Made by a program: the position numbers and the translations under genes. A stretch of 64,000 bases of DNA from Halomonas litopenaei (GTDB lineage: Bacteria; Pseudomonadota; Gammaproteobacteria; Pseudomonadales; Halomonadaceae), in the NCBI RefSeq assembly GCF_017303055.1, contig NZ_JAEKJT010000005.1, forward strand, positions 434,001 through 498,000. The letters are read 5' to 3'. The number at the start of each line of letters is the position of its first letter. The first letter of the stretch is position 1. Below are positions 15,181-22,103 of the stretch, one piece after another. The notes below the pieces were generated by a model, which was not told where the DNA came from, ran no database searches, and saw only the letters and a list, made by a program, of their open reading frames with translations.

Positions 15181-15395
15181 CGCGGCGTCCTCCCCTCCAC
15201 GCCCTTGTCGGTCAGGGCATCGAGCGTCGAACAGATCGCGCCAGCAATATGCCCAGTGGCATCAACAAGAGGCTGATAGCGGGACTGGGGCTGCCCCTCG
15301 TCAGCTAGTGCGTGGGCGGCAGCATCGAGCTTATCCCCCAGCGCCAGCAGGTCATTGGCAGTGCTCACCAATTCGGCGGCTTGTTCATGCGTCAT
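15177..15395 (-). CDS. 72-aa helical protein in the replication operon
   Basis: The product reads MTHEQAAELVSTANDLLALG and is predicted to be helical throughout. It overlaps the genes on both sides by 4 nt. Small helical proteins in this position are common in P4-like satellites, but I do not recognise this one. Confidence 0.6.
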   Translation of the reverse strand: MTHEQAAELVSTANDLLALGDKLDAAAHALADEGQPQSRYQPLVDATGHIAGAICSTLDALTDKGVEGRTPR

Positions 15396-15655
15396 TGGCT
15401 CACCTCCTGCGCTTGCTTCATGAGGCGATCAGCAAAGGCCAGGACGGCGGCAAGGTGTGTTTCGACACCGTGCAGAGACGTGGCCATCAGCGCTGGTGAG
15501 ACTTGAAGCTCGCCCCCATCTGCTGCATCGGATAGTGCAAGCTCTACCATCTGAGTCGCGCTCATTGCGTGCTGGACAGAAAGGGTCAGCGCGTCGAAAG
15601 CGTCTTCACGGTCGAGGCTTTCGGAAACGGTGAGGTAGTGGGCAGGACAGCTCAT
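15392..15655 (-). CDS. 87-aa helical protein in the replication operon
   Basis: The product reads MSCPAHYLTVSESLDREDAF with helical stretches (MVELALSDAADGGELQVS, LAAVLAFADRLMKQAQEV). Its layout resembles the 72-aa and 89-aa neighbours, and the three could be diverged copies. It overlaps both neighbours by 4 nt (ATGA). The function is unknown. Confidence 0.6.
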   Translation of the reverse strand: MSCPAHYLTVSESLDREDAFDALTLSVQHAMSATQMVELALSDAADGGELQVSPALMATSLHGVETHLAAVLAFADRLMKQAQEVSQ

Positions 15656-15825
15656 TGGGCCACCTCCTGGGCTTCCAGGTGGCGGGCTTTCTGCATATGG
15701 GAGTTGTAGCGCTTGAGCCGGACGGCGGCGCTTGAATCAGAGAAGAGCGCAGCCTTTGCCATCGCTCGATGGGCAGCGGCGCGTGATTTGGACGGACTGA
15801 GGGTAGGGAATAGGCGTGATGCCAT
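15652..15825 (-). CDS. 57-aa basic protein, first gene of the replication operon
   Basis: The start at 15825 (MASRLFPTLSPSKSRAAAHR) follows AGGAG by 9 nt. That AGGAG is part of ACTCTAGGAG, a sequence that can pair with the loop of the RNA hairpin at 15907-15926, so its translation may be controlled by RNA pairing. The protein is short, basic and probably helical, ending in EAQEVAQ. The longer frame upstream runs through the structured RNA region and is not credible. The function is unknown. Confidence 0.6.
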   Translation of the reverse strand: MASRLFPTLSPSKSRAAAHRAMAKAALFSDSSAAVRLKRYNSHMQKARHLEAQEVAQ

Positions 15826-15833
15826 GGGTGACG

Positions 15834-16061
15834 CTCCTAGAGTTGTGGAGTCGTCCCCGGATGCGGCCAAGCATCGAATGGGGGCGACTGTACGCGGGTT
15901 GGCCGACCGGGACTCTAGGAACCCGGCACGCCCGAAGGCGTCCCACGCACAGCCGCCATAACGCATAGCGGGCACAAAGAAAGCGCCAACTATGGATGGG
16001 GCGCTTGTGCGCCTAGAGTCATTCGACCGGCCAAGGTCGGCTCCCGAATTTGCGGGAGCCG
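15834..16061 (-). ncRNA. P4 CI-like immunity RNA locus in the leader of the replication operon
   Basis: On the minus strand the order is: a hairpin with an 8-bp stem (16061-16038); seqA-like GACTCTAGG (16020-16012); an intrinsic terminator AAGCGCC/GGCGCTT with tail TTTCTTTGTG (16006-15971); a hairpin CCGGG-TTCCTAGAGT-CCCGG (15926-15907) whose loop is the complement of seqA; a long stem AGTCG-CCCC/GGGG-CGACT with inner GATGC/GCATC (15889-15849); and seqC-like ACTCTAGGA (15843-15835), which includes the ribosome binding site of the 57-aa gene. In phage P4 a small CI RNA carries seqB in a loop and pairs with flanking seqA and seqC to force early termination. The same logic and position are seen here. 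Expression is inferred. Confidence 0.65.
15971..16006 (-). terminator. Intrinsic terminator directly after the seqA-like element
   Basis: AAGCGCC (16006-16000) pairs with GGCGCTT (15987-15981), and the tail TTTCTTTGTG follows. It starts 5 nt after the seqA-like ACTCTAGG, so pairing there could decide whether transcription continues into the replication operon. Confidence 0.6.
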
Positions 16062-16097
16062 GGCCAGCATAGTGGCAGGAGGTAGCGGGCGCAAGCA

Positions 16098-16316
16098 TCA
16101 TGCTGCACCCCCTTGGGTACGGCTGGCCTCAATGCGTTGGTCGATCCAGGTGGATACCTCCTCCTCGATCCATGCCACGGCGCGGGGGCTAAGCTGGATC
16201 GGTGGCGGAAAGTCGCCAGCATTGATCAGGCGGTGAAGGGTGGAGTTCGAGATTCCGCAGCGTTGCAGCACTTCGGGGCGGCGGAGTAGTGCGGACTTAC
16301 TGGTAGTGTCTGGCAT
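16098..16316 (-). CDS. AlpA-family transcriptional regulator
   Basis: The 72-aa protein shows the MerR-like winged helix of AlpA: LLRRPEVLQRCGISNSTLHR (helix-turn-helix, residues 10-29), INAGDFPPPIQLSPRAVAW and IEEEVSTWIDQRI. In P4-type islands AlpA-like proteins control the integrase and the late or replication promoter. It lies between the integrase side and the RNA-controlled replication operon, as expected. It differs from integrase-linked Xis proteins in having the typical PPPI wing motif. Confidence 0.9.
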   Translation of the reverse strand: MPDTTSKSALLRRPEVLQRCGISNSTLHRLINAGDFPPPIQLSPRAVAWIEEEVSTWIDQRIEASRTQGGAA

Positions 16317-16376
16317 GTCACGGTGCCCTATGCGATGGATGCAAGGGCACTGTGGCGCGGTGCTTTAGTTGTATGG

Positions 16377-16403
16377 TGCAAATGCAAATTGCAGATTGCA
16401 ATT
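16377..16403. promoter_or_regulatory. TGCAAAT repeat cluster upstream of alpA
   Basis: TGCAAATGCAAATTGCAGAT and the following TGCAATT give four TGCAA-type words in 27 bp, with inverted symmetry around AATT. It lies 60 bp upstream of alpA, just at the end of the 335-aa gene. It is a good candidate operator or promoter, possibly AlpA-bound. Confidence 0.4.
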
Positions 16404-17410
16404 CACCGCCGCTTCTTCGCCTCCCACGCTGCAATAGCTGCGCTCACGTGCTCTTTTAGCTTTCTGTCACCCATTCCAGTAATTCCATCCGGAACCGCGC
16501 TAAGCATGTCTTGCACGATGCGGGATGCCTTGGGCTTGGTGCCATAATGGAAGTCAGGGCCATGTCGGCCAGCATACATTTCTACCAGGAGCCCAAGCAC
16601 TTCCTGGACCCGGCTTTCATCGCCGTTGGCCTCTACACTTACTTTCGATTGTGGCTCCTCTAGGCCATCGATGAAGGCGTCCAGATTCACCCTACTTACG
16701 ATTATCGTGCTTTCTTCGGGAAGCTTGGTCGTTGGAAACCACCTTGATGGGTCTCGGTAGCGTCTCTCCCACTGAGCGATGCTGCTTTCATTGCCGCAAG
16801 CTTCGTGATCGGCCTGCGTCGCTACACGCTCGCATAGTCGATAGATGTGGCCTCCTCGCTCCAGCCACAAGCCTTCTAAGCCCCACGTATCAATATCAGG
16901 GCCGCCCACCTTGGGGTAGTACATCTCTTCGATGAGAGACTTTTCGGCAGAGAGCATAGGCAAGTCGTAGATTCCGCTTATGCTTTGCACCTCTTTTTCA
17001 AATTCCACGATATCCGTCTCTGAAATGATCTCGCCTAGATGCGTAGCATGCACGCTTTGATCTTTCACAGCATTCCGTATCTCTTCATCTAGGTTTTGTA
17101 TATCACCTATCTTCACCACTCCCACCGCTCGTAGCTTTTTCTCCAAAGAGGTTTTGGGCTCATCCCCTCTTAGCCACGAGAGTGGAGTTTCCGCCGGATG
17201 CAATATGACCCTTCCCTCGGTTATGTTATGTACTGTGCCTTTATTCGCTTCGGCTGAAGATATGAGATTCACAGAAAGCTTGATGCGCTTTTGGAGCGCT
17301 AGCTGAAGGATGTCAGCGACAGTGACTTTCTCGGAAAAAACGGCAGTGAGATGCGACGCAACATCTTCTAGGGTGAACCATTCTTTCAGGCTATAGAGTT
17401 TAGACCTCAT
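16403..17410 (-). CDS. 335-aa island protein with N-terminal helical module, function unknown
   Basis: The start at 17410 (MRSKLYSLKEWFTLEDVASH) has AAGGAG 8 nt upstream; an earlier ATG at 17473 lacks one. The first 50 residues (EWFTLEDVASHLTAVFSEKV, DILQLALQKRIKLSVNLIS) resemble the N-terminal module that many mobile-element proteins next to alpA share. The rest is not recognised: a middle acidic region, then WLERGGHIYRLCERVATQAD, and a C-terminal helical part with SRIVQDMLSAVPDGITGMGD. It sits between integrase and alpA, a position where accessory genes are exchanged. GC content is lower than the replication genes. Confidence 0.65.
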   Translation of the reverse strand: MRSKLYSLKEWFTLEDVASHLTAVFSEKVTVADILQLALQKRIKLSVNLISSAEANKGTVHNITEGRVILHPAETPLSWLRGDEPKTSLEKKLRAVGVVKIGDIQNLDEEIRNAVKDQSVHATHLGEIISETDIVEFEKEVQSISGIYDLPMLSAEKSLIEEMYYPKVGGPDIDTWGLEGLWLERGGHIYRLCERVATQADHEACGNESSIAQWERRYRDPSRWFPTTKLPEESTIIVSRVNLDAFIDGLEEPQSKVSVEANGDESRVQEVLGLLVEMYAGRHGPDFHYGTKPKASRIVQDMLSAVPDGITGMGDRKLKEHVSAAIAAWEAKKRR

Positions 17411-17528
17411 CCGCGCTACTCCTTCGCGCTCACTCCAGGAAAGGATGACTGGCGGGCATGGTGGAGTTACCACGCTTTCGGGTGATCGGCCCTAGCCAGT
17501 CAACAGGGTGCGGCGGTTGCCGCTTGTC

Positions 17529-18758
17529 TCAGGTCCCGGCGCGGATTGGCACCACGTTGTCGGCACCAGTGCGCAGGGCATCCAGGTAATCGGCCCAGCT
17601 TTGCAGCATCTCTCGACGTTGTTCCAGGTGAGAGGTGCGGTTGTAGGCACGTCCGTTGCTGTCCTTCACTGCGTGCGCCAATTGCTGCTCTATGTAGTGC
17701 TCGGGGTAGTTCAGGCGCTCGGCCAGGATGGTTCGCGCCATCGCCCTGAAGCCGTGCGCCGTCATCTCACCTTTGAAGCCCATACGGTCCAGCGCGGCCT
17801 TGATGGTGTTGTTGCTCATCGGTCGCTTGCTGCTACGGATGCCTGGGAAAACGTACTCAGCACGTCCGGTCAGTCCATACAGGTCGCGCAGGATGCCCAC
17901 GGCTTGGGACGGTAGGGGCACCACATGGGCTTGCCCTGTCTTGCTGGCATTGAACGTCCACGTAGCTTCCTCCAGGTCAATGTCGCTCCACAGCGCTTGT
18001 CGAAGCTCACCTGGGCGGGTGAAGACCAGAGGTGCCAGCTTCAAGGCGGCAATGGTGACTGGCTGGCCCCCGTAGCCCTCAATCGCTTGCAGCAGGCCCA
18101 CCACCTCTTTGGGGTCGGTCACGGCAGCGTAGTGCTTGGCCTTGTGGGGGCGCAGCGCTCCACGCAGGTCAGGCGTAGGGTCACGCTCCACGCGCCCTGT
18201 GGAAATGCCGTAGCGGAACACTTGGCCGCATAGCGTCTTTACTCGGTGAGCCGTCTCGATATGGCCGCGCTCCTCGATGCGGCGCAGACAGGCCAGAAGC
18301 TCAGGAGGCGTGATCTCAGAGAGAGGACGCTTGCCGATGATGGGGAAGGCGTCGCGCTCCAGCCGGCGCTTGTTTCGTTGGTAGTGGGCGGGCACCACGT
18401 CATGCTGGTGAACCTTTTCCAGCCATTCGGCGGCCACGGCCATGAAGGTATTGGCCGCGTCTTGCTCACCTTGCTGGCGAGCGATGCGCTTGGCGGTGCT
18501 GGGATCAATGCCCTGAGCAAGCTGGCGCTTGGCTGCGTCTCGTGCCTCGCGTGCGGCCACCAGGGAGATATCGGGATAGACGCCAATGGCCAGCCGCTTC
18601 TCCTTACCAGCGTGGCGGTACTTCATCCGCCAGTATTTGCTCCCGCTGGTGGAGATCTCCAGATACAGGCCACCACCATCGGCCATCTTGAATGCCTTTG
18701 CTCTCGGCTTGGCCATCTTCACGGCGGTGGCGGACAGCTTGTTGGTCTGGCGGCTCAT
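17529..18758 (-). CDS. int: P4-type tyrosine recombinase/integrase
   Basis: The 409-aa protein starts at 18758 (MSRQTNKLSATAVKMAKPRA), where GAGGTG precedes the ATG. It has the N-terminal DUF4102 arm-binding domain (LYLEISTSGSKYWRMKYRHA), a core-binding SAM-like domain, and the catalytic domain with Arg in FTRPGELRQALW, HGFR in MTAHGFRAMARTIL and Tyr in SNGRAYNR. It lies beside ssrA, reads away from the attachment site, and is followed by candidate arm sites on its 5' side. It inserts the island at the ssrA 3' end. Confidence 0.95.
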   Translation of the reverse strand: MSRQTNKLSATAVKMAKPRAKAFKMADGGGLYLEISTSGSKYWRMKYRHAGKEKRLAIGVYPDISLVAAREARDAAKRQLAQGIDPSTAKRIARQQGEQDAANTFMAVAAEWLEKVHQHDVVPAHYQRNKRRLERDAFPIIGKRPLSEITPPELLACLRRIEERGHIETAHRVKTLCGQVFRYGISTGRVERDPTPDLRGALRPHKAKHYAAVTDPKEVVGLLQAIEGYGGQPVTIAALKLAPLVFTRPGELRQALWSDIDLEEATWTFNASKTGQAHVVPLPSQAVGILRDLYGLTGRAEYVFPGIRSSKRPMSNNTIKAALDRMGFKGEMTAHGFRAMARTILAERLNYPEHYIEQQLAHAVKDSNGRAYNRTSHLEQRREMLQSWADYLDALRTGADNVVPIRAGT

Positions 18759-18784
18759 TGGGGGCACCTCGGGGTGGTGATCGC

Positions 18785-18942
18785 CATATGCCCCCAACCT
18801 GTTGTGGCATATGCCCCCAAATGTGGAGGCAGGTCATTGGCCCGCCAAGCGCCTGATGGCGCGCTTTATGGCAGGTTTGGGGGCATCAGGGTAGCGGCTT
18901 AGGCTATGTGCCCCCATAAATGCCCCCTTTGGTGGGGGCATG
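18785..18942. promoter_or_regulatory. Right integrase arm-type site cluster
   Basis: CATATGCCCCCA occurs at 18785-18796 and 18808-18819, TTTGGGGGCAT at 18876-18886, TATGTGCCCCCA at 18905-18916, AAATGCCCCC at about 18919-18927, and GTGGGGGCATG at 18932-18942. The same word occurs twice at the left end of the island (329-348). Its spread between int and the core site suggests arm-type recombinase sites that also control int. Confidence 0.55.
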
Positions 18943-18977
18943 TCAAGAAACGTTATGGAACGTCCAGACACAAGAAA

Positions 18978-18993
18978 GGGGCCCGAAGGCCCC
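18978..18993 (-). terminator. Terminator of ssrA supplied by the island
   Basis: GGGGCC-TTCG-GGCCCC is a very stable tetraloop hairpin on the minus strand, followed by TTTCTT, about 50 nt after the CCA end of the tmRNA. It takes the place of the native terminator displaced to 213-237. Confidence 0.8.
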
Positions 18994-19040
18994 TATTCAT
19001 GCGGTTTCTGGTGCTTGCTGGGAAGTCCTGAAACCTTGAT

Positions 19041-19055
19041 TTGGTGGAGGCGGCG
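19041..19055. repeat. Right attachment site core within ssrA
   Basis: TTGGTGGAGGCGGCG matches 250-264 exactly. It covers the last 14 bases of the tmRNA gene (acceptor stem and CCA), so integration leaves ssrA intact. Confidence 0.8.
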
Positions 19056-19421
19056 GGAATCGAACCCGCGTCCGCCGACACTCGCCCATTGGCTCTACAT
19101 GCTTAGTTCCGTCATTTTGTTTAACGCCTCAGGCTCCGACGGGCAGGATCCTGAAACGCGATTCCTCGTAAGTTTAGCGATTGACGAGAGGACAGCGCCA
19201 ACCGCGATCTCACCTATCTTGGCTCATAGCCCATTGGCAACGGATGAGCGCGTCGCCGCCGGGTAGGACAAGAAGCTAACAGGTTTTAAGCTGCCAGCGC
19301 GCCCTGAGCGTAGTTTTCGTCGTTTGCGACTATTTAATCGTGATGTTGGATTTACGAGATACATCACGCTCTCGGCATGCACCTCAGGGGTTGTCATCGG
19401 CGTCGAAACCATGTCGCCCCC
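19042..19421 (-). ncRNA. ssrA: tmRNA
   Basis: The 380-nt gene begins GGGGGCGACATGGTTTCGAC and ends with a tRNA-like T-arm (GGGTTCGATTCCC), acceptor stem and encoded CCA. The tag frame GCA AAC GAC GAA AAC TAC to GCT TAA (19327-19286) encodes ANDENYAQGALAA, added after the Ala carried by tmRNA. It rescues stalled ribosomes with SmpB, encoded 54 bp upstream on the same strand. Its 3' end is the integration site of the island. Confidence 0.97.
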
Positions 19422-19475
19422 GTAACGCCCCGCCAGTGTACCAAAGATACTGCGGGAAGTGCCAGATCTGACGCT

Positions 19476-19967
19476 TCAGGCGCGATTTTGTTCCCTCATT
19501 ACGCGACCTTTCTGTCGCTGCCAGTCCCGGTCTTTCTCGGTAGCGCGCTTGTCATGCAGCTTCTTGCCCGTTACCAGCGCAAGCTCGCATTTCACCCGGC
19601 TGCCTTTCCAGTACAGCTTGAGTGGGACGCAGGTGTGGCCCTTGTCCTGGGTGCGCGAAAAGATCTTGGCGATCTCCTTGCGGTGCAGCAGTAGCTTCCG
19701 TGTTCGTGTGGGGTCTGCCACTTCGTGGGTGCTGGCCGTGTTCAGCGGCATGATATGGCTGCCCAATAGCCATGCCTCACCATTCTTGACCAGGATGTAA
19801 GTGTCGGTGAGCTGGGCCTTGCCGGCGCGCAGGCTTTTGACTTCCCACCCCGCCAGCGCCAGGCCGGCCTCGAAGGTCTCATCGATGTGGTACTCGAAGC
19901 GTGCCTTCTTGTTCTGGGCGATGGTGTTGTTGCCAGGACCCTTGTCCTTTCCCTTCTTGCTGGCCAT
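19476..19967 (-). CDS. smpB: SsrA-binding protein SmpB
   Basis: The 163-aa protein has the SmpB beta-barrel ([49 protein letters not shown]) and the basic C-terminal tail ([19 protein letters not shown]) that enters the ribosomal mRNA channel. It binds the tRNA-like part of tmRNA and delivers it to stalled ribosomes. It is transcribed toward ssrA on the same strand, the usual arrangement. The length is normal for the family. Confidence 0.97.
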   Translation of the reverse strand: MASKKGKDKGPGNNTIAQNKKARFEYHIDETFEAGLALAGWEVKSLRAGKAQLTDTYILVKNGEAWLLGSHIMPLNTASTHEVADPTRTRKLLLHRKEIAKIFSRTQDKGHTCVPLKLYWKGSRVKCELALVTGKKLHDKRATEKDRDWQRQKGRVMREQNRA

Positions 19968-20215
19968 GGAACCTCTTTGATCTCTGAGTCGGTCCCGAGG
20001 ACGTTATCGTCATCGGGGTGGCCTCTGATGCATCTGTCCATTCCTGCCGCTGCAGCAAGGCGACGACGGCACCGTCGAGCCTGGTGGCTGGATGACTCCT
20101 CGGTATTGCTCCTCGAAGAGGGAGTCCAGTCCGGCGGTGGAAGCGTGATACCATTCAAGGCCGAAACAACCGCTCATGATACGCCCTGGGCTTCTGGAAG
20201 TCAGCGGAGAGGTCA

Positions 20216-20650
20216 ATGCCAACCGTCAATCGATCCGCCATGGTGCGGCACACTCCCAAGCAGATGTTCGATCTTGTGAACGATTTCGAAAGCTATCCTG
20301 AGTTCCTGCCGGGATGTCGCCGTGCCCGCCTGGTGGAGGAAGAGCCTTCACACCTGGTGGGGGAAATGACCCTGGGCAGGGCCGGGATCGAGCAGACCAT
20401 TGTGACCCGTAATGACCTTCACGAGCCGGAGCGGATTGAGCTGTCGTTGGTAAAAGGGCCGTTCAAGCGCATGAGCGGGCGCTGGAAGTTCACTGCTATG
20501 GGCGACAACGTGTGCAAGGTCAGCCTGGAAATGGACTTCGAGTTTTCCAGTCGGCTGTTGGGCATGGCGTTCGGCAAGGTCTTTCAGCAGATTGCCGGCC
20601 AGCAGGTAGATGCCTTCACTCGTCGTGCTGATGAGCTGTATGGACGCTGA
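20216..20650 (+). CDS. ratA: RatA/PasT-type START-domain protein
   Basis: The 144-aa protein has the polyketide cyclase/START fold of RatA (NRSAMVRHTPKQMFDLVNDF, ESYPEFLPGCRRARL, GPFKRMSGRWKFT). E. coli RatA (PasT) is linked to ribosome association and persistence, and the mitochondrial homologue Coq10 to ubiquinone. The start has GGAGAGG upstream. It overlaps the next gene, rnfH, by 11 nt, as in many gammaproteobacteria, and is divergent from smpB. Confidence 0.92.
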   Translation: MPTVNRSAMVRHTPKQMFDLVNDFESYPEFLPGCRRARLVEEEPSHLVGEMTLGRAGIEQTIVTRNDLHEPERIELSLVKGPFKRMSGRWKFTAMGDNVCKVSLEMDFEFSSRLLGMAFGKVFQQIAGQQVDAFTRRADELYGR

Positions 20651-20963
20651 CGCTCCCGCGACGGCACAGGAGCGCATCACGGTCGAGGTCGCCTTTGCCT
20701 TGCCGCACAAGCAGAGGCTGGTGGCGCTGCGACTTCCGGTTGGGACGACGGCCACTCAAGCCGTGGCGGCGGCACATCTGCCGGCGCTGTTTCCTGAATT
20801 GCCTGTAGACACCTTCACCGATGCCAGCCTTGGCATCTTTGGCAAGACGCTGCGTGACCCGTCGCAGCACGTGCTGCGTAACGGAGACCGTGTCGAAGTC
20901 TATCGCCCGCTGAAGATTGATCCGAAACAGGCCCGCGCGCAGCGCGCAGCCCGCGACCGCTGA
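20640..20963 (+). CDS. rnfH: RnfH-family ubiquitin-like protein
   Basis: About 107 residues with a ubiquitin-like fold: ITVEVAFALPHKQRLVALRL, PVGTTATQAVAAAHL, LGIFGKTLRDPSQHVLRNGD and RVEVYRPLKIDPKQARAQRA, which is the RnfH signature. It is always found next to ratA and is often described as the antitoxin-like partner, though that is doubtful. I take the ATG at 20640, which lies inside the end of ratA; an ATG at 20631 is also possible. Confidence 0.9.
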   Translation: MDADAPATAQERITVEVAFALPHKQRLVALRLPVGTTATQAVAAAHLPALFPELPVDTFTDASLGIFGKTLRDPSQHVLRNGDRVEVYRPLKIDPKQARAQRAARDR

Positions 20964-21019
20964 GATGATCAGCGGTCACGGGCCTGTGCGTCGGGGCTGC
21001 AGCCGATCCTTTCGAGGGC

Positions 21020-21475
21020 TTACTCCCGCTCGGGATCGACGGTGCGGTTGTAGATAGGTTCGATGTTGGCCTCGCCGTCGGGGTTGTCATCGGCCCCGCC
21101 GCTGGTCGGTCCGACACCGTAGCTATGCTTGCCGGCGACGTCCGGGTCCATGCTGAAGTCGCCATCGCGCTCGATGTTGACCAAGTTGTTGCCAGCAAAG
21201 GTCAGCGTGACGCGTCGTTGCATCACATCTCCGTAGGCTTCATCCAGTCGATAGACATAGTCCCACTGCTCGGCGTTAAACGGCGCCTCCAGCAGCGGAG
21301 AGCCCATCAGGCTGATGACCTCCTGGCGTGACATGCCTGGGCGCAGCTGTTCGACCATATTGTTGGTCACCAGGTTGCCCTGGGCCAGGTCGCGCTTGTA
21401 CACGCTGAAATAGGTGCAGCCACTGGTCAGTGCCAGGGCCAGTGAAAGGGTGACAATTCCGGTCAGCTTTTGCAT
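21020..21475 (-). CDS. bamE: Outer-membrane assembly lipoprotein BamE
   Basis: The 151-aa precursor starts at 21475 with a lipoprotein signal (MQKLTGIVTLSLALALTSGC, lipidated Cys20). The mature part has the SmpA/OmlA fold (NMVEQLRPGMSRQEVISLMG, WDYVYRLDEAYGDVMQRRVT). BamE stabilises the BamABCDE complex that inserts beta-barrels in the outer membrane. The gene is divergent from fur with a 72-bp shared promoter region, an arrangement common in gammaproteobacteria. The C-terminal acidic, Asp/Pro-rich tail is a little longer than in E. coli. Confidence 0.94.
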   Translation of the reverse strand: MQKLTGIVTLSLALALTSGCTYFSVYKRDLAQGNLVTNNMVEQLRPGMSRQEVISLMGSPLLEAPFNAEQWDYVYRLDEAYGDVMQRRVTLTFAGNNLVNIERDGDFSMDPDVAGKHSYGVGPTSGGADDNPDGEANIEPIYNRTVDPERE

Positions 21476-21547
21476 TTGCGCCTGTTCTTCACTATCGTGG
21501 GGTCGGTCGATCATACCCGACCCTACCTGATACTGCGAAGAGCAACC

Positions 21548-21994
21548 ATGGCCGACAAGAACCATGAATTGCGCAAGGCCGGACTGAAAGTCACCCTGCC
21601 GCGCGTTAAGATCCTGCAGATCCTCGAATCTGCCACCGATCAGCACCACCTGAGTGCCGAGGACGTGTACAAGACGTTGCTCGAAGCTGGCGAAGATGTA
21701 GGCCTGGCCACGGTATATCGTGTCCTGACTCAGTTCGAGTCAGCGGGCCTGGTGATACGACACAATTTCGACGGTGGCCATGCGGTCTTTGAGCTCTCTC
21801 AGGAAGAGCATCATGACCACATGGTGTGCCTGGAAAGTGGCGAAATCATCGAGTTCTTCGATGAAACCATCGAGCGTCGCCAGCAAGAAATTGCGGAAGA
21901 GCACGGTTTTGAGCTCGTGGACCATGCGCTGGTCCTTTACGTCAGACCGAAAGGCTCCAAGGCCACTCGTCAGGAAGGTATCGCCAAGCGTTAA
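21548..21994 (+). CDS. fur: Ferric uptake regulator Fur
   Basis: The 148-aa protein starts MADKNHELRKAGLKVTLPRV and shows the winged helix (HHLSAEDVYKTLLEAGEDVG, LATVYRVLTQFESAGLV) and the metal site HHDHMVCLESGEIIEF. The second CXXC motif of E. coli Fur is absent, as in many Fur proteins of this group. It represses iron-uptake genes with Fe2+ as cofactor. The siderophore-type ABC genes at 29-32 kb are likely targets. Divergent from bamE and followed by a terminator. Confidence 0.96.
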   Translation: MADKNHELRKAGLKVTLPRVKILQILESATDQHHLSAEDVYKTLLEAGEDVGLATVYRVLTQFESAGLVIRHNFDGGHAVFELSQEEHHDHMVCLESGEIIEFFDETIERRQQEIAEEHGFELVDHALVLYVRPKGSKATRQEGIAKR

Positions 21995-22026
21995 GATTGG
22001 CGCTCCTTGCCTGAGCTTAGGTGTAC

Positions 22027-22053
22027 AAGCCTCCGCCCCAGGGTGGAGGCTTT
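22027..22053 (+). terminator. Terminator after fur
   Basis: AAGCCTCC and GGAGGCTT form the stem, followed by TTTGTTGTG. It lies 33 bp after the fur stop and 51 bp before the end of the convergent recN gene. Confidence 0.75.
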
Positions 22054-22103
22054 GTTGTGTCTGCCTGTTTTTTGTCGACGGATGTGCGCAGTGTGTCCGC
22101 CGG

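Larger units (their letters stand above)
250..19055. mobile_element. ssrA-integrated P4-like satellite island, about 18.8 kb
   Basis: The island is bounded by a 15-bp direct repeat of the ssrA 3' end. It contains a P4-type integrase beside ssrA, an AlpA-type regulator, a Toprim primase, a DUF927 ATPase, chained small genes, candidate iterons and a P4 CI-like RNA locus. No capsid, tail or terminase genes and no conjugation genes are recognisable, so it is a satellite or integrative element, not a complete prophage. Cargo is an alkylsulfatase block flanked by 550-bp repeats and a protease pair at the left end. The two inner cargo genes are clearly lower in GC than the flanking genes. The boundaries rest on the exact repeat; excision has not been shown. 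Confidence 0.85.

Noticed and set aside
19268..19412. Open frame across the tmRNA
   Set aside because: It lies within ssrA and includes the tag frame by chance; only the tag codons are translated.
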